Assembly: GCA_017401985.1 (NCBI GenBank)
Contig: JAFPNK010000008.1
Location: 1-58,815, forward strand
Direction of reading: 5' to 3'
Origin: Paludibacteraceae bacterium
GTDB lineage: Bacteria > Bacteroidota > Bacteroidia > Bacteroidales > Paludibacteraceae
DNA length: 58,815 bases
Part shown: positions 7,745 through 18,800 of the stretch, piece by piece
How positions within the stretch are numbered: position 1 is the stretch's first letter
Layout: every line of letters starts with the position of its first letter
Made by a program: the position numbers and the translations under genes
Notes under the pieces: generated by a model
What the model was told of the DNA's origin: nothing
What the model saw: the letters and a program-made list of their open reading frames with translations, nothing else
Databases searched by the model: none

Positions 7745-10700
7745 ATGAAAAAGATTAACTTATTTTCAAGATTGTGGAGTTCGGGAGGGAACTCACAGAG
7801 TAGTGACGTTGGCTATCGACGCCGTGTCGTTGCCGACTTGTTGCCGTCTTTTTGCCGTGTGAACCATGTATTAACACTCTTGGTGGTAATGCTTTTCACC
7901 ATCGGAGTCGGAAATGCGTGGGGAACGGAGTACGAATTAGTAACTTCTACTTCCGGTTTGGTGGCAGGTGCTCACTATATAATTGGAAACGGATCATCAG
8001 GTAGTGTCAAATTTATGAGTACAGCCAATATAGCTAACTATCGTGGCGAAACATCAGCTCAAACTGTTACTAATAACAAAGTTACAGCAACTAATGACAT
8101 GTTAGTTTTAACTTTGGGTGGTAGTACCGGTGCATGGACATTATATACTTACAACTATGCAGGAACAGCAGGTTATTTGGCTTCTGCTGCATCAGGTAAC
8201 AACAGCTATTGTCGTGTTATTGATACAGCTCCAACCGGTACTATTACATTTTCCAGTAACCAAGCCATAATTAATCTTGGCCCCCACGCAAGTAGGACAA
8301 AACTCCAACATAATAGCAGTGCTACACGTTTCGCTTGCTATTCTTCAAATCAAGGTGCAATCTATTTATACAAGGAAGTAACTGGTGGCGGATCGACTCC
8401 GACAATTACGACGAGTTCATCAATGACGACTTTGACTTATTCAGGAGGAAGTCCGGTGGCGCAGAGTTTTACAATTGGTGGTTCAAACTTGACAAATACG
8501 GTAAGAGTGACTGCTCCAACAGATTATCAAGTTTCCAAATCTTCAGGTAGTGGATATGCTAATTATATCGAATTTACAAACACTGAAGTAAATGCTGCCG
8601 ATAAGACTGTTTATATCCGCTTGCAGAGTGGACTCTCCGCAGGTAATATCGCATCCAGAAATATTACTGTGGCATCTTCCGGAGCAGACGACAAAACGAT
8701 TGCTATCACAGGTTCCGTGCCTTATACGATTACTTGGATGGCGAATGGCAACCTCCATGCGACGACTTATGTCGCTGTCGGAAGTACACTCGCCTTACCT
8801 GCTACAAATCCGGTGCCTAATAGTTGTGGATGCACGGGAAAAGCATTCTTTGGTTGGTATGGATTAGGCACTTCGTACAAACATGCTTCAAATGCTCCAT
8901 CTATTGCTGCAGCAGGTGATGCCGTGTCCGCGGACAAAACATACTATGCTGTTTTTGCAGATGCAGAAGAAGGAGATCCTGTGTATACAAAAGTAACAAG
9001 CATTACCGCAGGCACATACGTAATGGTTTCAGAAAAAACTGCAAGCACCTACAGATATATGCCAAATACAACTTCGTCAAGTACAAACCCAACATTAGGT
9101 TCTGGCATAACAATGTCAACAACAGCAGGAGTAACCACATTGACAAATGCTGTAACAGATGCAATGCTGTGGGATATCTCAACAGGAGAAACATCCGGAT
9201 ACTTTTATGTTCGTCCACACGGAAGCACAACAATAGGTCTTGGAACCACCAATTCAACAGGAGGAAATATCCGAATTTCCACCACGTACGTAAATACAGA
9301 ATGGAGGTTTACTACATCTGCATCTTATGGATGGGAAATATACAATGGAAGCATGTATTTAGCCGTGTATGCCGACAATGCATGGCGCAACTATTCCAAC
9401 AATAGCACAAACCAAAACGGAACATTTTACATGTTCAAACAATCCGGTGGAACGACCTATTCCAACTATGATACTTCCTGCTGTACGCCACTTGGTTCGA
9501 TTACAGGTAATATTGGAACAAACACCCCTACAAGCGTGACATTAACATGGTCGGCTGTTTCAGGAGCAGAGAAATATCAAGTGAAAGTACCGGGTAGCAG
9601 TAGTCATAATAGTTGGACAGATGCCGTTTCGGGAGTGTCCGTAACAAAATCTTGCGGAACGGCATATACTGCTTATTTCCGTGCCATAGATACGAATGGT
9701 AGCCATTGTTCAGAAGGACCGGAGAGTACTTTGGCTATTCCGGCGGTAAGTTGGACGGTAACCTCTACAGGCGTAACCAATGCAACGGCATCTCCGGCAA
9801 TACCGTCTACTACATGTGCCTCCGGATTCAGCACCACCATTTCGGCTGCTACCGGATATGCGTTACCCGCAGAGATTACGGTTACGAATGCATCAAAGAC
9901 TTGGAATAGTTCCACAGGTGCATTATCTATAAGCAGTGTGACTGGAAATGTAAGCATTACCATCACTCCGACATGTGTGCCGCCGGTTGTAACAGGAGAT
10001 CCGGCGGATGCGGATTACTATGTAGGTGATTCGCCGACTCCTTTGTCGGTAACAGCGACTCTGGCTTCGGGAACACGAACATATCTATGGAAAGTAAGTA
10101 CGAATGGTGGTAGTACTTGGAGCGATGCGGCAGGAACGAATAACGAAGCAACCTATTCAGGCGCAAGTCTCAGCACCGCGTCTGCCGGTACAATCAAATT
10201 CAAATGTATCGTTGGAAACAGTCAAGGCGGTTGTACCGTTGAGTCCGCAGTGGCTACTATCACTGTTTCCAATGCATCCTATTTCCCGAACGGGAAGACC
10301 ATCTTCATTCAAGCAGAAAGTACGAGTGCTTGGACGGGAGGCGGTTGTGTGAAGGCATGGTTCCATACAGCAGGAGGAAGTGAAACCGCACAATCGACCT
10401 ATTGGTTGTTTGATGCAACCGGTGGAGATGCCGGCAAGAAATTGTTTGCAACGGTTGTGCCTGCCACAGGCGATCTGCCTTATTTGGATATACAGCGTTT
10501 TGCAGCCAACTGCTCCGATTGGTGGAATAAGAATGGTGGTTGCTCGTATTCAGATGCAAACGGAAGCAACACTATCCGTTCTACCGGTAAGCATGACGAT
10601 AGTTCTGACGGAGACTATATCCGTTGGAATGTAAGCGGTGTGACGATAGACTTGCACGGAGATCCGAGTGGTGACGAGTGGGCAAGTTCGTTGGCTTCCT

Positions 10701-13700
10701 TCAGCGATCAAGGCGCAGGTGTTTGGACGGCTACCTATAATAATTACGCGCCTGCGAATGCGGCAGGTGAGTCTCAAGACTTCAAGGCAAAGACCAATTA
10801 CAACGGTTGGATCGGTAACACGGGTAATAATGATAATGCTACGTTGGACGGCATGCATGTGGGTTCGACGTATAATATTACAGCTACTTTGGACGTAACC
10901 GACCACTCGTTGGTAATGAGCAAAGAGTTTGTGAAAGGTACCGTGCATTTCGATTTGCAAGGTCACGGTCTTGCTATTTCAGACTTGGAGAACGTGGCAG
11001 CGGGAAGTAAAATCAGCGCTCCGAGTGAGCCGAGTGCTACGGGTTATACCTTCGGAGGATGGTATAAAGAGCCTGCATGTACCAATGCATGGAACTTCGG
11101 CTCGGATGTAGTGAATGAGACTATGACGCTGTACGCTAAATGGACTATTAAAAGCCACACGCTGACATGGAATTGGGACGGAGGTTCAACGACATCAACC
11201 AGTTATACGTTATATCCTGCTACCAGCGGTTCTGTGAACTATAACGCGGCGATTACGAAGCCGGCGAACGGAACGATGAGTAAGACGGGTTATACATTCA
11301 GCAGTTGGAGCAGCAATGCAACGACCATGCCAGATGAGGATTTGACGATTACGGCTCAGTGGACGGCAAAGACTACCAGTATCACGTTGAATAAGAATAA
11401 CGAAGATGCATCGGGCTCCACGGCCGGATCGGCAAGTTGGACGTATGATCAAACAACCAAAAACAGTATTACTGCAGCCACTCGAACGGGTTATAATGTG
11501 GATGGCTATTATACTGCAGCAAGTGATGGCACTAAGATCCTCAATGCAGACGGTTCTTTAGCAGGCGATAACATCACCGTAAGCACTACTGTTTATACCA
11601 ACGGCGGTAAGTGGGCGTATGATGGAACGGAACTTACATTGTATGCACATTGGACATTAAAGACGACCACTATTTCATTCAACCAGAATAGTGGTACAGG
11701 CGGACAGACGACGACCAAAACGGCAACATATAGCCAAGCGATGCCGACACCGATCACCACTCCGACAAGGGCAGGATACACGTTTACCGGATATTTTGAG
11801 AATAGCGGCGGAACGGGTACCAAATACTACAATGCGGATGGTTCAAGTGCCACAAACTGGAATAAAGAGAATTCCACTTGGACATTATATGCAGGTTGGA
11901 CTGCCAAGGAGGATACATATAAGACAGCATTACATACAGGTGCTTCTGGATGGACGAGTTATGCCAGCGGTGTAACAAAGTCCGGAGCCGGATATACGAT
12001 TCCTGCACCGAGCAGTGTGTCGAAAGGTGCGACCTCTTCTTGTGAAGATACGCACTACCATTTCGCAGGTTGGGTGGCAGACGAATACAAGGGTTCGCCT
12101 TCCGGACACATTATTGCTGCAAGCGGAACAACTGATGCGACCGGAGCCACTTATTGGGCTGTATGGGAGAAAGAGAAGGCAGGAAGTGCCGGAGCAGTAG
12201 TAAATACGGTTCTCTTTTCGGAGAATTGGACGGGAGTTGAAAACAACACAACACCTTCTTCTCCTTCGGAAAGCGGTTCTGAAGTTTATAATGATGCAAC
12301 GGTTACTTATAATTGGGAGGACGGAGGAACAACCACACAAACATATACTTCCGGAGGTCCAAATAGTAATGAAAACATTTTAATTAGTAAATCGAACGGA
12401 TCTTGGACAGCCAGTGGAATTCCTGTCGGAGGAGCTGCAACAATTACTTACACTTATGCGAAGAGTGGTAGCGGAGTATTGGCTGTATCTACAACTACTG
12501 CAAATGTGACTGTGGGAGGTAACTCATCCGGTTCTACTATTACAATATCGGGTAATGTATCAACATTCGATTTAAAATTTGAGAACACAGCCACCGGCAA
12601 TAATAATCTACGCTTAGATGATATTGTAGTAAAAGTGGCTACTCAGGGAGTTTCTTACGAAGACCCGAAGGCGGTGTGTGAAGCGTGTGTGGCTACGCCG
12701 AGTATTTCAGGCGTAAGTCTTATGGGTACTGCGTTTACTACAACGAGCGTACCGGTACAAGCGACAGGTGCGTCTGCGGGCGATAACTGTTCGTTGGCTT
12801 CGTACGGTTTCTATTGGGGCGCTTCGGCTGATCCTTCAACGAATAACACTGCTTCGAATAACTTGAGCACAGGTACTTTCTCGGCGACGCTGACAGGTCC
12901 GTTTGAAATAGGAACAACCTACCACTACCGCGCGTATGGTACAAATGAGGCGTCCAACACCGGTTATAGTAGTGATGCTACTTTCACCTTGCATAACGTG
13001 ACATTTAACATGCATAGTCATGGAGGCGATGCTCCGGCAGCTCAAGTAGTGCCAGAAGGAGGCAAAGCGACTAATCCGGGCAATCCGTCTGAAGTTGGTT
13101 ATACCTTTGACGGATGGTGGGCTAATAGCACATACACCGGTAGTGCATGGGATTTCAGTACCAATACCGTTGGTAGTGGAGATCTTGTACTACATGCAAA
13201 ATGGACAGAGAAACCGAAATACACTATTACGCTGAATGCGGGTAACGGTACAGTAACTGCGGATGGATGGACAGCAGGCGATTCTCCGACATGGAGTAAG
13301 ACCCAGGCTAATGGTGATGAGGAGATAACTCTACCGAGCGCTTCGTGCAACTGCGCCGGCTGGGAATTCCAAGGTTGGGCAGCCTCTTCAGTGGATCAGG
13401 CTGGGGAACCGACTATGACGAGTAGCGGTACAAGTGTTCTTCCTGGTTCGAATACTATATATTATGCGGTATATAGAGAGAATTCTACCGGTGGTACGAC
13501 ATATAATAAAATAACGAGTACTGGTGATTTGACGACAGGTGATTACTTGTTTGTCGCTGATGGAGGATACGCAATGCAGAATACTGTGAATGGTAAGCGA
13601 ATGGACGAAGTATCCGGATTTACATCTAGTAACCCCAGTCAGACGACGGACAACACGAGTCTTGTATGGACGATTGCCAAATTCAATTCACAAGTAGTGA

Positions 13701-15757
13701 TAAAGAACGGAAGCAACTACTTGGGTATAGACGCGGACAATACCATTTGCATGACGACAACCCCGCATTTCTTCACCTACACGTATAATGCAGGTAGTTC
13801 TCGTTGGGAATTCACTTCTGTAACAAAAACGAGTTATCAATTAACATATAGCACGGCAGCAGGAACCTCTTACTCCTATTTCTGTGCAGGCACATCGCAA
13901 AGTACTGCCATTTACCTATACAAACAAGGTGATGGATTAACGGGAAATTACAAAACCAATCCGAGTTGCTCGGATATCACGGTTACGGGGGCTGTTTCAC
14001 CGGCAGGAAGCGGTACTGTTACTTTAACAGCAGGAAGCGGTAAGAGCGGCGATAAGGTATATGCTATGTACACTCCGGACGAAGACTACAACTTTAATAA
14101 TTGGAGTATTGAAGGAACCGGTTCAAGTTTAGGTAGTACAACGGCTGTTGTTACGGAGATTACCATAGGAAGCGAAAACACTACCGTGACAGCTAACTTT
14201 GTTGCCAAGGATTGGAAGACGGTAACCTGGAAAGCCGATGGTGTAGCGTTGACAGGTGATGGTTTAGGAAGCGCGTCGGTTAAAGTGGAGAACGGCTTTG
14301 ATATTACCGCACTTCCGCCAGCGCCCGCTCCATGTGATGATGCAAGTACCACATTCATGGGATGGGTAGAAGACGGTGATGTATGGAGTGGCAAGACGGA
14401 TGACGTAAGCGGAGTGACGATATATACCAAAGCTTCTGATTTCCCAACAGTAACTGATAATGTAACCTATCACGCCGTTTGGGCGAAACGAAACGGTTCT
14501 GCTGCGCCTGCTACTTATGCCGGAACAGGTGTGTTTACAAAGATTACGACCATGGAAGAATTAGAGGTCGGAGCGCACTATGTGTTGTATGGCACAAAAG
14601 ATGATGATGCCTCGGTTAAGGGAGCCATGAATAATACGTTTACGGTTGAAGCTTCTGGGAAAAACGTATTTGGCGCTTCTGCTGTTACGATTTCCGACAA
14701 CAAGATTACCAATCCGGCTACCACCATTGTATGGAAACTTGGCGGAACAACGAATGCATATACGCTGTATAGCCAGAATAGTAGCAAATATGTAGAGATT
14801 ACAGCAAATGACACAAGAGGTTATACGAACCCATCATCTCCCACAACATCCTTTACGATTACTGTAAGCGAAGGTAATTTTAAAATCATAACTAATTATG
14901 CCTCTGCAAATAATCGAATGATCACCATATATACAGCTTCCGTATTTAGATCGTACGCATCCAACACCGAAGGGTATACTCTAAATCTGTACAAATATGG
15001 TAACGACTACACCTATAATCAATATCTTGTTAAGTGTTGCGAGGATCCGGAGTTGGCATTTGACGGAGAGTATAATTACCAGACATTGGTTCGTCAGGAT
15101 ATACATGGCGCTCGCGGTGGTAATGGCTCGGCAACAGCAGAGCAGGGCAAGGCTACGTTGGTACTGGATTACTCGACAGAGTCCGGCGGAACGTGTACGG
15201 TAGAGGTTAAGAAGTTAACCGGAGGAGACAACCGCAGTACCGCGGCAGCCGGCTCAAGTTGCGCGAACCATACAGGTATTGCTATCAATGAATCTACCAA
15301 GAAAGTGACGTTCGATGTTTGGACTTATGCAGGTAGTTATCCCACTGCGAACGGTCAGGGCACATACCGAATCAAGATAACGCAAGAAGCAACAAGCACA
15401 TACTGCGCTGCGGAGACTTACTACTTCGTGGATGTGATACTACGTGATAAGTTCGTAGATGCCGTGAACGGTAATGCGACGATTAACGTAGACGGACAGA
15501 GTAAGAGCACTACGGATTTCTACAAGACTCCCACAGAAGCATCGCTGGACGGCGATAAGAATGACGATTGTCATAGCACGACAAGACGATTCCTCGGTTG
15601 GGTTCGTGAGGACAATATGGATACATGGTACGGTTCAAGTTCTGATCGCACGCGTGACTTGGATGACAAGAAAGACGATGCGGCACTTGTTGCTCCGAAT
15701 GCGGACATCATCACAAGCGGATCGACATGGTACGCCATTTGGGGAATTGAAGAATGA
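7745..15757 (+). CDS. Giant secreted protein with about ten InlB-type repeats
   Basis: The 2670-residue protein is exported: a basic N-terminal region of about 40 residues leads to a hydrophobic core (LTLLVVMLFTIGVG) and a probable cleavage site near NAWG at residues 57-60. The body holds about ten InlB/Listeria-Bacteroides (Flg_new-like) repeats, recognisable by GYTFGGWY...LYAKWT (about 1100-1135) and GYTFDGWW...LHAKWT (about 1785-1822), plus an FN3-like domain near residue 590. Four copies of a roughly 150-residue module begin like YxKITS..L..GxY (about residues 62-214, 413-571, 1919-2064 and 2264-2420). The chain ends inside a repeat (TWYAIWGIEE) with no sorting tail, unlike its neighbours. 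Likely a surface adhesin or glycan-binding protein. No promoter is visible in the 67-base gap before it. Confidence 0.85.
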   Translation: MKKINLFSRLWSSGGNSQSSDVGYRRRVVADLLPSFCRVNHVLTLLVVMLFTIGVGNAWGTEYELVTSTSGLVAGAHYIIGNGSSGSVKFMSTANIANYRGETSAQTVTNNKVTATNDMLVLTLGGSTGAWTLYTYNYAGTAGYLASAASGNNSYCRVIDTAPTGTITFSSNQAIINLGPHASRTKLQHNSSATRFACYSSNQGAIYLYKEVTGGGSTPTITTSSSMTTLTYSGGSPVAQSFTIGGSNLTNTVRVTAPTDYQVSKSSGSGYANYIEFTNTEVNAADKTVYIRLQSGLSAGNIASRNITVASSGADDKTIAITGSVPYTITWMANGNLHATTYVAVGSTLALPATNPVPNSCGCTGKAFFGWYGLGTSYKHASNAPSIAAAGDAVSADKTYYAVFADAEEGDPVYTKVTSITAGTYVMVSEKTASTYRYMPNTTSSSTNPTLGSGITMSTTAGVTTLTNAVTDAMLWDISTGETSGYFYVRPHGSTTIGLGTTNSTGGNIRISTTYVNTEWRFTTSASYGWEIYNGSMYLAVYADNAWRNYSNNSTNQNGTFYMFKQSGGTTYSNYDTSCCTPLGSITGNIGTNTPTSVTLTWSAVSGAEKYQVKVPGSSSHNSWTDAVSGVSVTKSCGTAYTAYFRAIDTNGSHCSEGPESTLAIPAVSWTVTSTGVTNATASPAIPSTTCASGFSTTISAATGYALPAEITVTNASKTWNSSTGALSISSVTGNVSITITPTCVPPVVTGDPADADYYVGDSPTPLSVTATLASGTRTYLWKVSTNGGSTWSDAAGTNNEATYSGASLSTASAGTIKFKCIVGNSQGGCTVESAVATITVSNASYFPNGKTIFIQAESTSAWTGGGCVKAWFHTAGGSETAQSTYWLFDATGGDAGKKLFATVVPATGDLPYLDIQRFAANCSDWWNKNGGCSYSDANGSNTIRSTGKHDDSSDGDYIRWNVSGVTIDLHGDPSGDEWASSLASFSDQGAGVWTATYNNYAPANAAGESQDFKAKTNYNGWIGNTGNNDNATLDGMHVGSTYNITATLDVTDHSLVMSKEFVKGTVHFDLQGHGLAISDLENVAAGSKISAPSEPSATGYTFGGWYKEPACTNAWNFGSDVVNETMTLYAKWTIKSHTLTWNWDGGSTTSTSYTLYPATSGSVNYNAAITKPANGTMSKTGYTFSSWSSNATTMPDEDLTITAQWTAKTTSITLNKNNEDASGSTAGSASWTYDQTTKNSITAATRTGYNVDGYYTAASDGTKILNADGSLAGDNITVSTTVYTNGGKWAYDGTELTLYAHWTLKTTTISFNQNSGTGGQTTTKTATYSQAMPTPITTPTRAGYTFTGYFENSGGTGTKYYNADGSSATNWNKENSTWTLYAGWTAKEDTYKTALHTGASGWTSYASGVTKSGAGYTIPAPSSVSKGATSSCEDTHYHFAGWVADEYKGSPSGHIIAASGTTDATGATYWAVWEKEKAGSAGAVVNTVLFSENWTGVENNTTPSSPSESGSEVYNDATVTYNWEDGGTTTQTYTSGGPNSNENILISKSNGSWTASGIPVGGAATITYTYAKSGSGVLAVSTTTANVTVGGNSSGSTITISGNVSTFDLKFENTATGNNNLRLDDIVVKVATQGVSYEDPKAVCEACVATPSISGVSLMGTAFTTTSVPVQATGASAGDNCSLASYGFYWGASADPSTNNTASNNLSTGTFSATLTGPFEIGTTYHYRAYGTNEASNTGYSSDATFTLHNVTFNMHSHGGDAPAAQVVPEGGKATNPGNPSEVGYTFDGWWANSTYTGSAWDFSTNTVGSGDLVLHAKWTEKPKYTITLNAGNGTVTADGWTAGDSPTWSKTQANGDEEITLPSASCNCAGWEFQGWAASSVDQAGEPTMTSSGTSVLPGSNTIYYAVYRENSTGGTTYNKITSTGDLTTGDYLFVADGGYAMQNTVNGKRMDEVSGFTSSNPSQTTDNTSLVWTIAKFNSQVVIKNGSNYLGIDADNTICMTTTPHFFTYTYNAGSSRWEFTSVTKTSYQLTYSTAAGTSYSYFCAGTSQSTAIYLYKQGDGLTGNYKTNPSCSDITVTGAVSPAGSGTVTLTAGSGKSGDKVYAMYTPDEDYNFNNWSIEGTGSSLGSTTAVVTEITIGSENTTVTANFVAKDWKTVTWKADGVALTGDGLGSASVKVENGFDITALPPAPAPCDDASTTFMGWVEDGDVWSGKTDDVSGVTIYTKASDFPTVTDNVTYHAVWAKRNGSAAPATYAGTGVFTKITTMEELEVGAHYVLYGTKDDDASVKGAMNNTFTVEASGKNVFGASAVTISDNKITNPATTIVWKLGGTTNAYTLYSQNSSKYVEITANDTRGYTNPSSPTTSFTITVSEGNFKIITNYASANNRMITIYTASVFRSYASNTEGYTLNLYKYGNDYTYNQYLVKCCEDPELAFDGEYNYQTLVRQDIHGARGGNGSATAEQGKATLVLDYSTESGGTCTVEVKKLTGGDNRSTAAAGSSCANHTGIAINESTKKVTFDVWTYAGSYPTANGQGTYRIKITQEATSTYCAAETYYFVDVILRDKFVDAVNGNATINVDGQSKSTTDFYKTPTEASLDGDKNDDCHSTTRRFLGWVREDNMDTWYGSSSDRTRDLDDKKDDAALVAPNADIITSGSTWYAIWGIEE

Positions 15758-15770
15758 TATTCATTCTAAT

Positions 15771-15798
15771 GTTTAAAGTTTAATGTTTAATGTTTAAA
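15771..15798 (+). repeat. 7-bp tandem repeat (GTTTAAT/GTTTAAA), four units
   Basis: Four consecutive heptamers GTTTAAA, GTTTAAT, GTTTAAT, GTTTAAA fill the short gap after the 2670-residue protein gene and run into the next gene's upstream region. The same block, followed by the same 20-odd bases, recurs at 20487-20507. Confidence 0.8.
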
Positions 15799-15810
15799 GA
15801 TTTGAAGATT

Positions 15811-18800
15811 ATGAAGACGAATATCATTACAATCAATACAATAATCAATTCGATTATGAGCAAGTATATGAAATACATCTGCGCGGTACTATTAGTAATA
15901 GGAACGAGCGCGCACGCGTGGGGAACGACCTGTACGTTGTATGGTGGTGCGAATGGTAATACGGTATTAGGTACTATTTCCAATGGACAAACCATTCCTG
16001 CATGTACGCAAAATGTTACGAGTTGGGAAATTACGTATTCAGGACTGAACACCGTTTGGACAACATCTAAATACGCAGAAGGAGACCCCACTTCCAGTTG
16101 GCCCGCCAATAAATATACGTACTATTCCGGAACAACATTACCTGACGGAATAACGGCTTTATATGCGGTATATGAGCAATATTGTGATGGAACATACTAT
16201 ACGGGAGCTCCGTACGAATGCTACCAGATGGAATTGAGTCCTTCTTCCGGACCAAGCGGCTATGCAGTGCGAACAACCAGCGGAGGTTCCTCTATATATG
16301 AATATTGCTTTATTGCTCCAGGTACTACTGTATATGTCAAAGCATATCCAACAGGTGATCCTGCTGAGAGTTGTACTGTATTGGATGCGAATTTAGATGA
16401 GGTAACAGTAACCGAGATCAGTGAAAACTTTTTCTCTTTCGTCATGCCATCAAGCGACGTAGTGGCAGATGTAACATTCGGTTGTCCTGATCTAAGCGAA
16501 GAGACATTGACGGTTAGTGCTTCCAATATAACCTCCACCGGTGTAGAATTGAGTTGGTCTATAGATGGTGCGGATAAGTACGACCTCGTGCTGAAACATG
16601 GAGCATCTTATGCCGGAGGTACAACTGACGCTAATGTAAGTGACAAGACCTATACGTCTCAGACTATTTCGTCCGGATTAACGCCAAATACGCATTATTG
16701 GTTTAATGTTACCGCTAAGAATAATTGTGGTGCTACAACAAAGAGTCGTACGATTGATTTCACAACGCTGCAACGCTATACGATTTCGTATAATGGCAAC
16801 GGAGGAACGGTAAGTCCGACATCTGTATATGCCGACCATGGTTCGGATGTCGTATTGCCTTTGGCAAGTGCCGGCACCCGTGCAGGATACGACTTGACCA
16901 AGTGGCGTCTTAATAATGCTTCTTCCGGAACACAATATAATTTAGGCGCGTCCTATACAAATGTAACGGCTAATGCAACATTCTATGCGCAATGGACCCC
17001 AATCAGTTATACAATCACGTATAATAATCTGAACGGTGCGACAAACAGCAACCCTGCAAACTATAACATTGAGTCCGCCGATATCACCTTGGTTAATCCG
17101 GGAAGCCGGACCGGTTACACATTTGGCGGATGGTACACCGATGCAGGCTTGACGGTTGCAGCCGGTACTCCGGCAATTGCGACCGGTTCAACAGGAAATA
17201 AGGTATTCTATGCAAAATGGACAGCGAATGATATTGCTATAACATTGAATAAGAACGAAGGTGTGGCAGACGGAGCGGCAACAGTGAAATATGATGGCAC
17301 CAGCGCGACCATCACAACAGCCGTTACGCATGCTACTAAAACGCTGAAAGGATATTATACCGCCTCAACAGATGGTACAAAGATTCTTGAGACAGATGGT
17401 TCGTTTGCGGCTTCTTCCATTGACGGGTATATCACAGCCGGCAAGTGGACGAGAGCTTCGGCAACAGAATTATATGCACAATGGCTGACAGTTGAAAGAA
17501 CGGTGACATTTAATTTGGACGGAAAGGGAGATAACTTTACTCGAAAAGTAGAAAACGGCACCCCTGTCAGCAAGCCGACTCCAGACCCGACGAATGTAGA
17601 TTACAACTTCGTCAAATGGGTAACTACAGATGGAGGTAATACCGATTTCGATTTCAGTCAGAATATTACTGCCGATGTAACCGTTTATTCCAAATGGACA
17701 GCAAAAACCTATCAGAAACGTATCTTTGCCTGTGTAGATATAAGTGTAGGTTTGGAAGATAGCAAGAAAGTGCTGATAACAAGCCGGAATGGCATGAACA
17801 TTATTGGTGTGAACAAACTGTTGATAACGGTTGATGGTGCACTTGCCGGTCATACTGTAAGTATCACCAGCGAGGGCGGATTGAAGTTCTATAAGTTGGC
17901 TGATGGTAAGTTCGTGGAACTGACCGGTGCAGCGAATGTTTTGCGCGCGCCATTGGATGCGGCTGAGGTATATGTCAGCTATAATCCAACGAGTGATGGT
18001 GATGGTTCGATTACTGCTCCGACATTCACGATTGCTTGTGATGGAGAGAGCCAAGAGTTCAACACCAGCGGTGAATATGTGAAGGTGCGTAACTTACCGG
18101 ATGCCGTGGCTATCGTTGCGAACGTCGGTGGTAGCTGGCACGGTTTATCCGCAAACATCACCAGTTCCTCGACTCCGAAGGACCAGATGGTGGCTGTTGC
18201 AACAGAAGGTGGAATCTTGAAGGCTTATGCCCCGACGGATAAATTTGGTTACAAACTCTGGCAGGTTAGAACAGTGAATAGTTCTTATGACCGTTCCGGA
18301 TATACCTATACAGGAGGTACACCGGCTAAATTGTATGGCGACAGGTTGCGTTTTGCCGGTTATGGAGCGAAAGGTTTGTTAGCTAACAACAATGCTTCGT
18401 CCAATCAGTATAATATCAACAATACGGGTACGATTAATGCTATCACGTCTTACTTCACCAACGACGAGAACTACGAATGGAAAGTAACGACGCGCGAAGT
18501 GGATGGTCAGTTCGTATATACCTTGCAGACCGACCAGACGAACAATACTCGTTATCTGCGTCTGTGGAACGGTCGTTGGGGAACATACCAAGACGGAAAG
18601 GGAACGGAGGATGTATATCTGTTGCCGATTGTAGAGACGGCGCTGGTGGATATGAAGCCGTATGAGTGGGGCACCGACCAAGTAGTGGTTTATTACGCCC
18701 CGGAAGCAACACCGGTTGCATTGACCGGAGTGAACATGGGTAGCGATGCAGCCGCCAGTCCGACATTTGCACAAATCGGTTCGAGTGACTTGTCGCGCGT

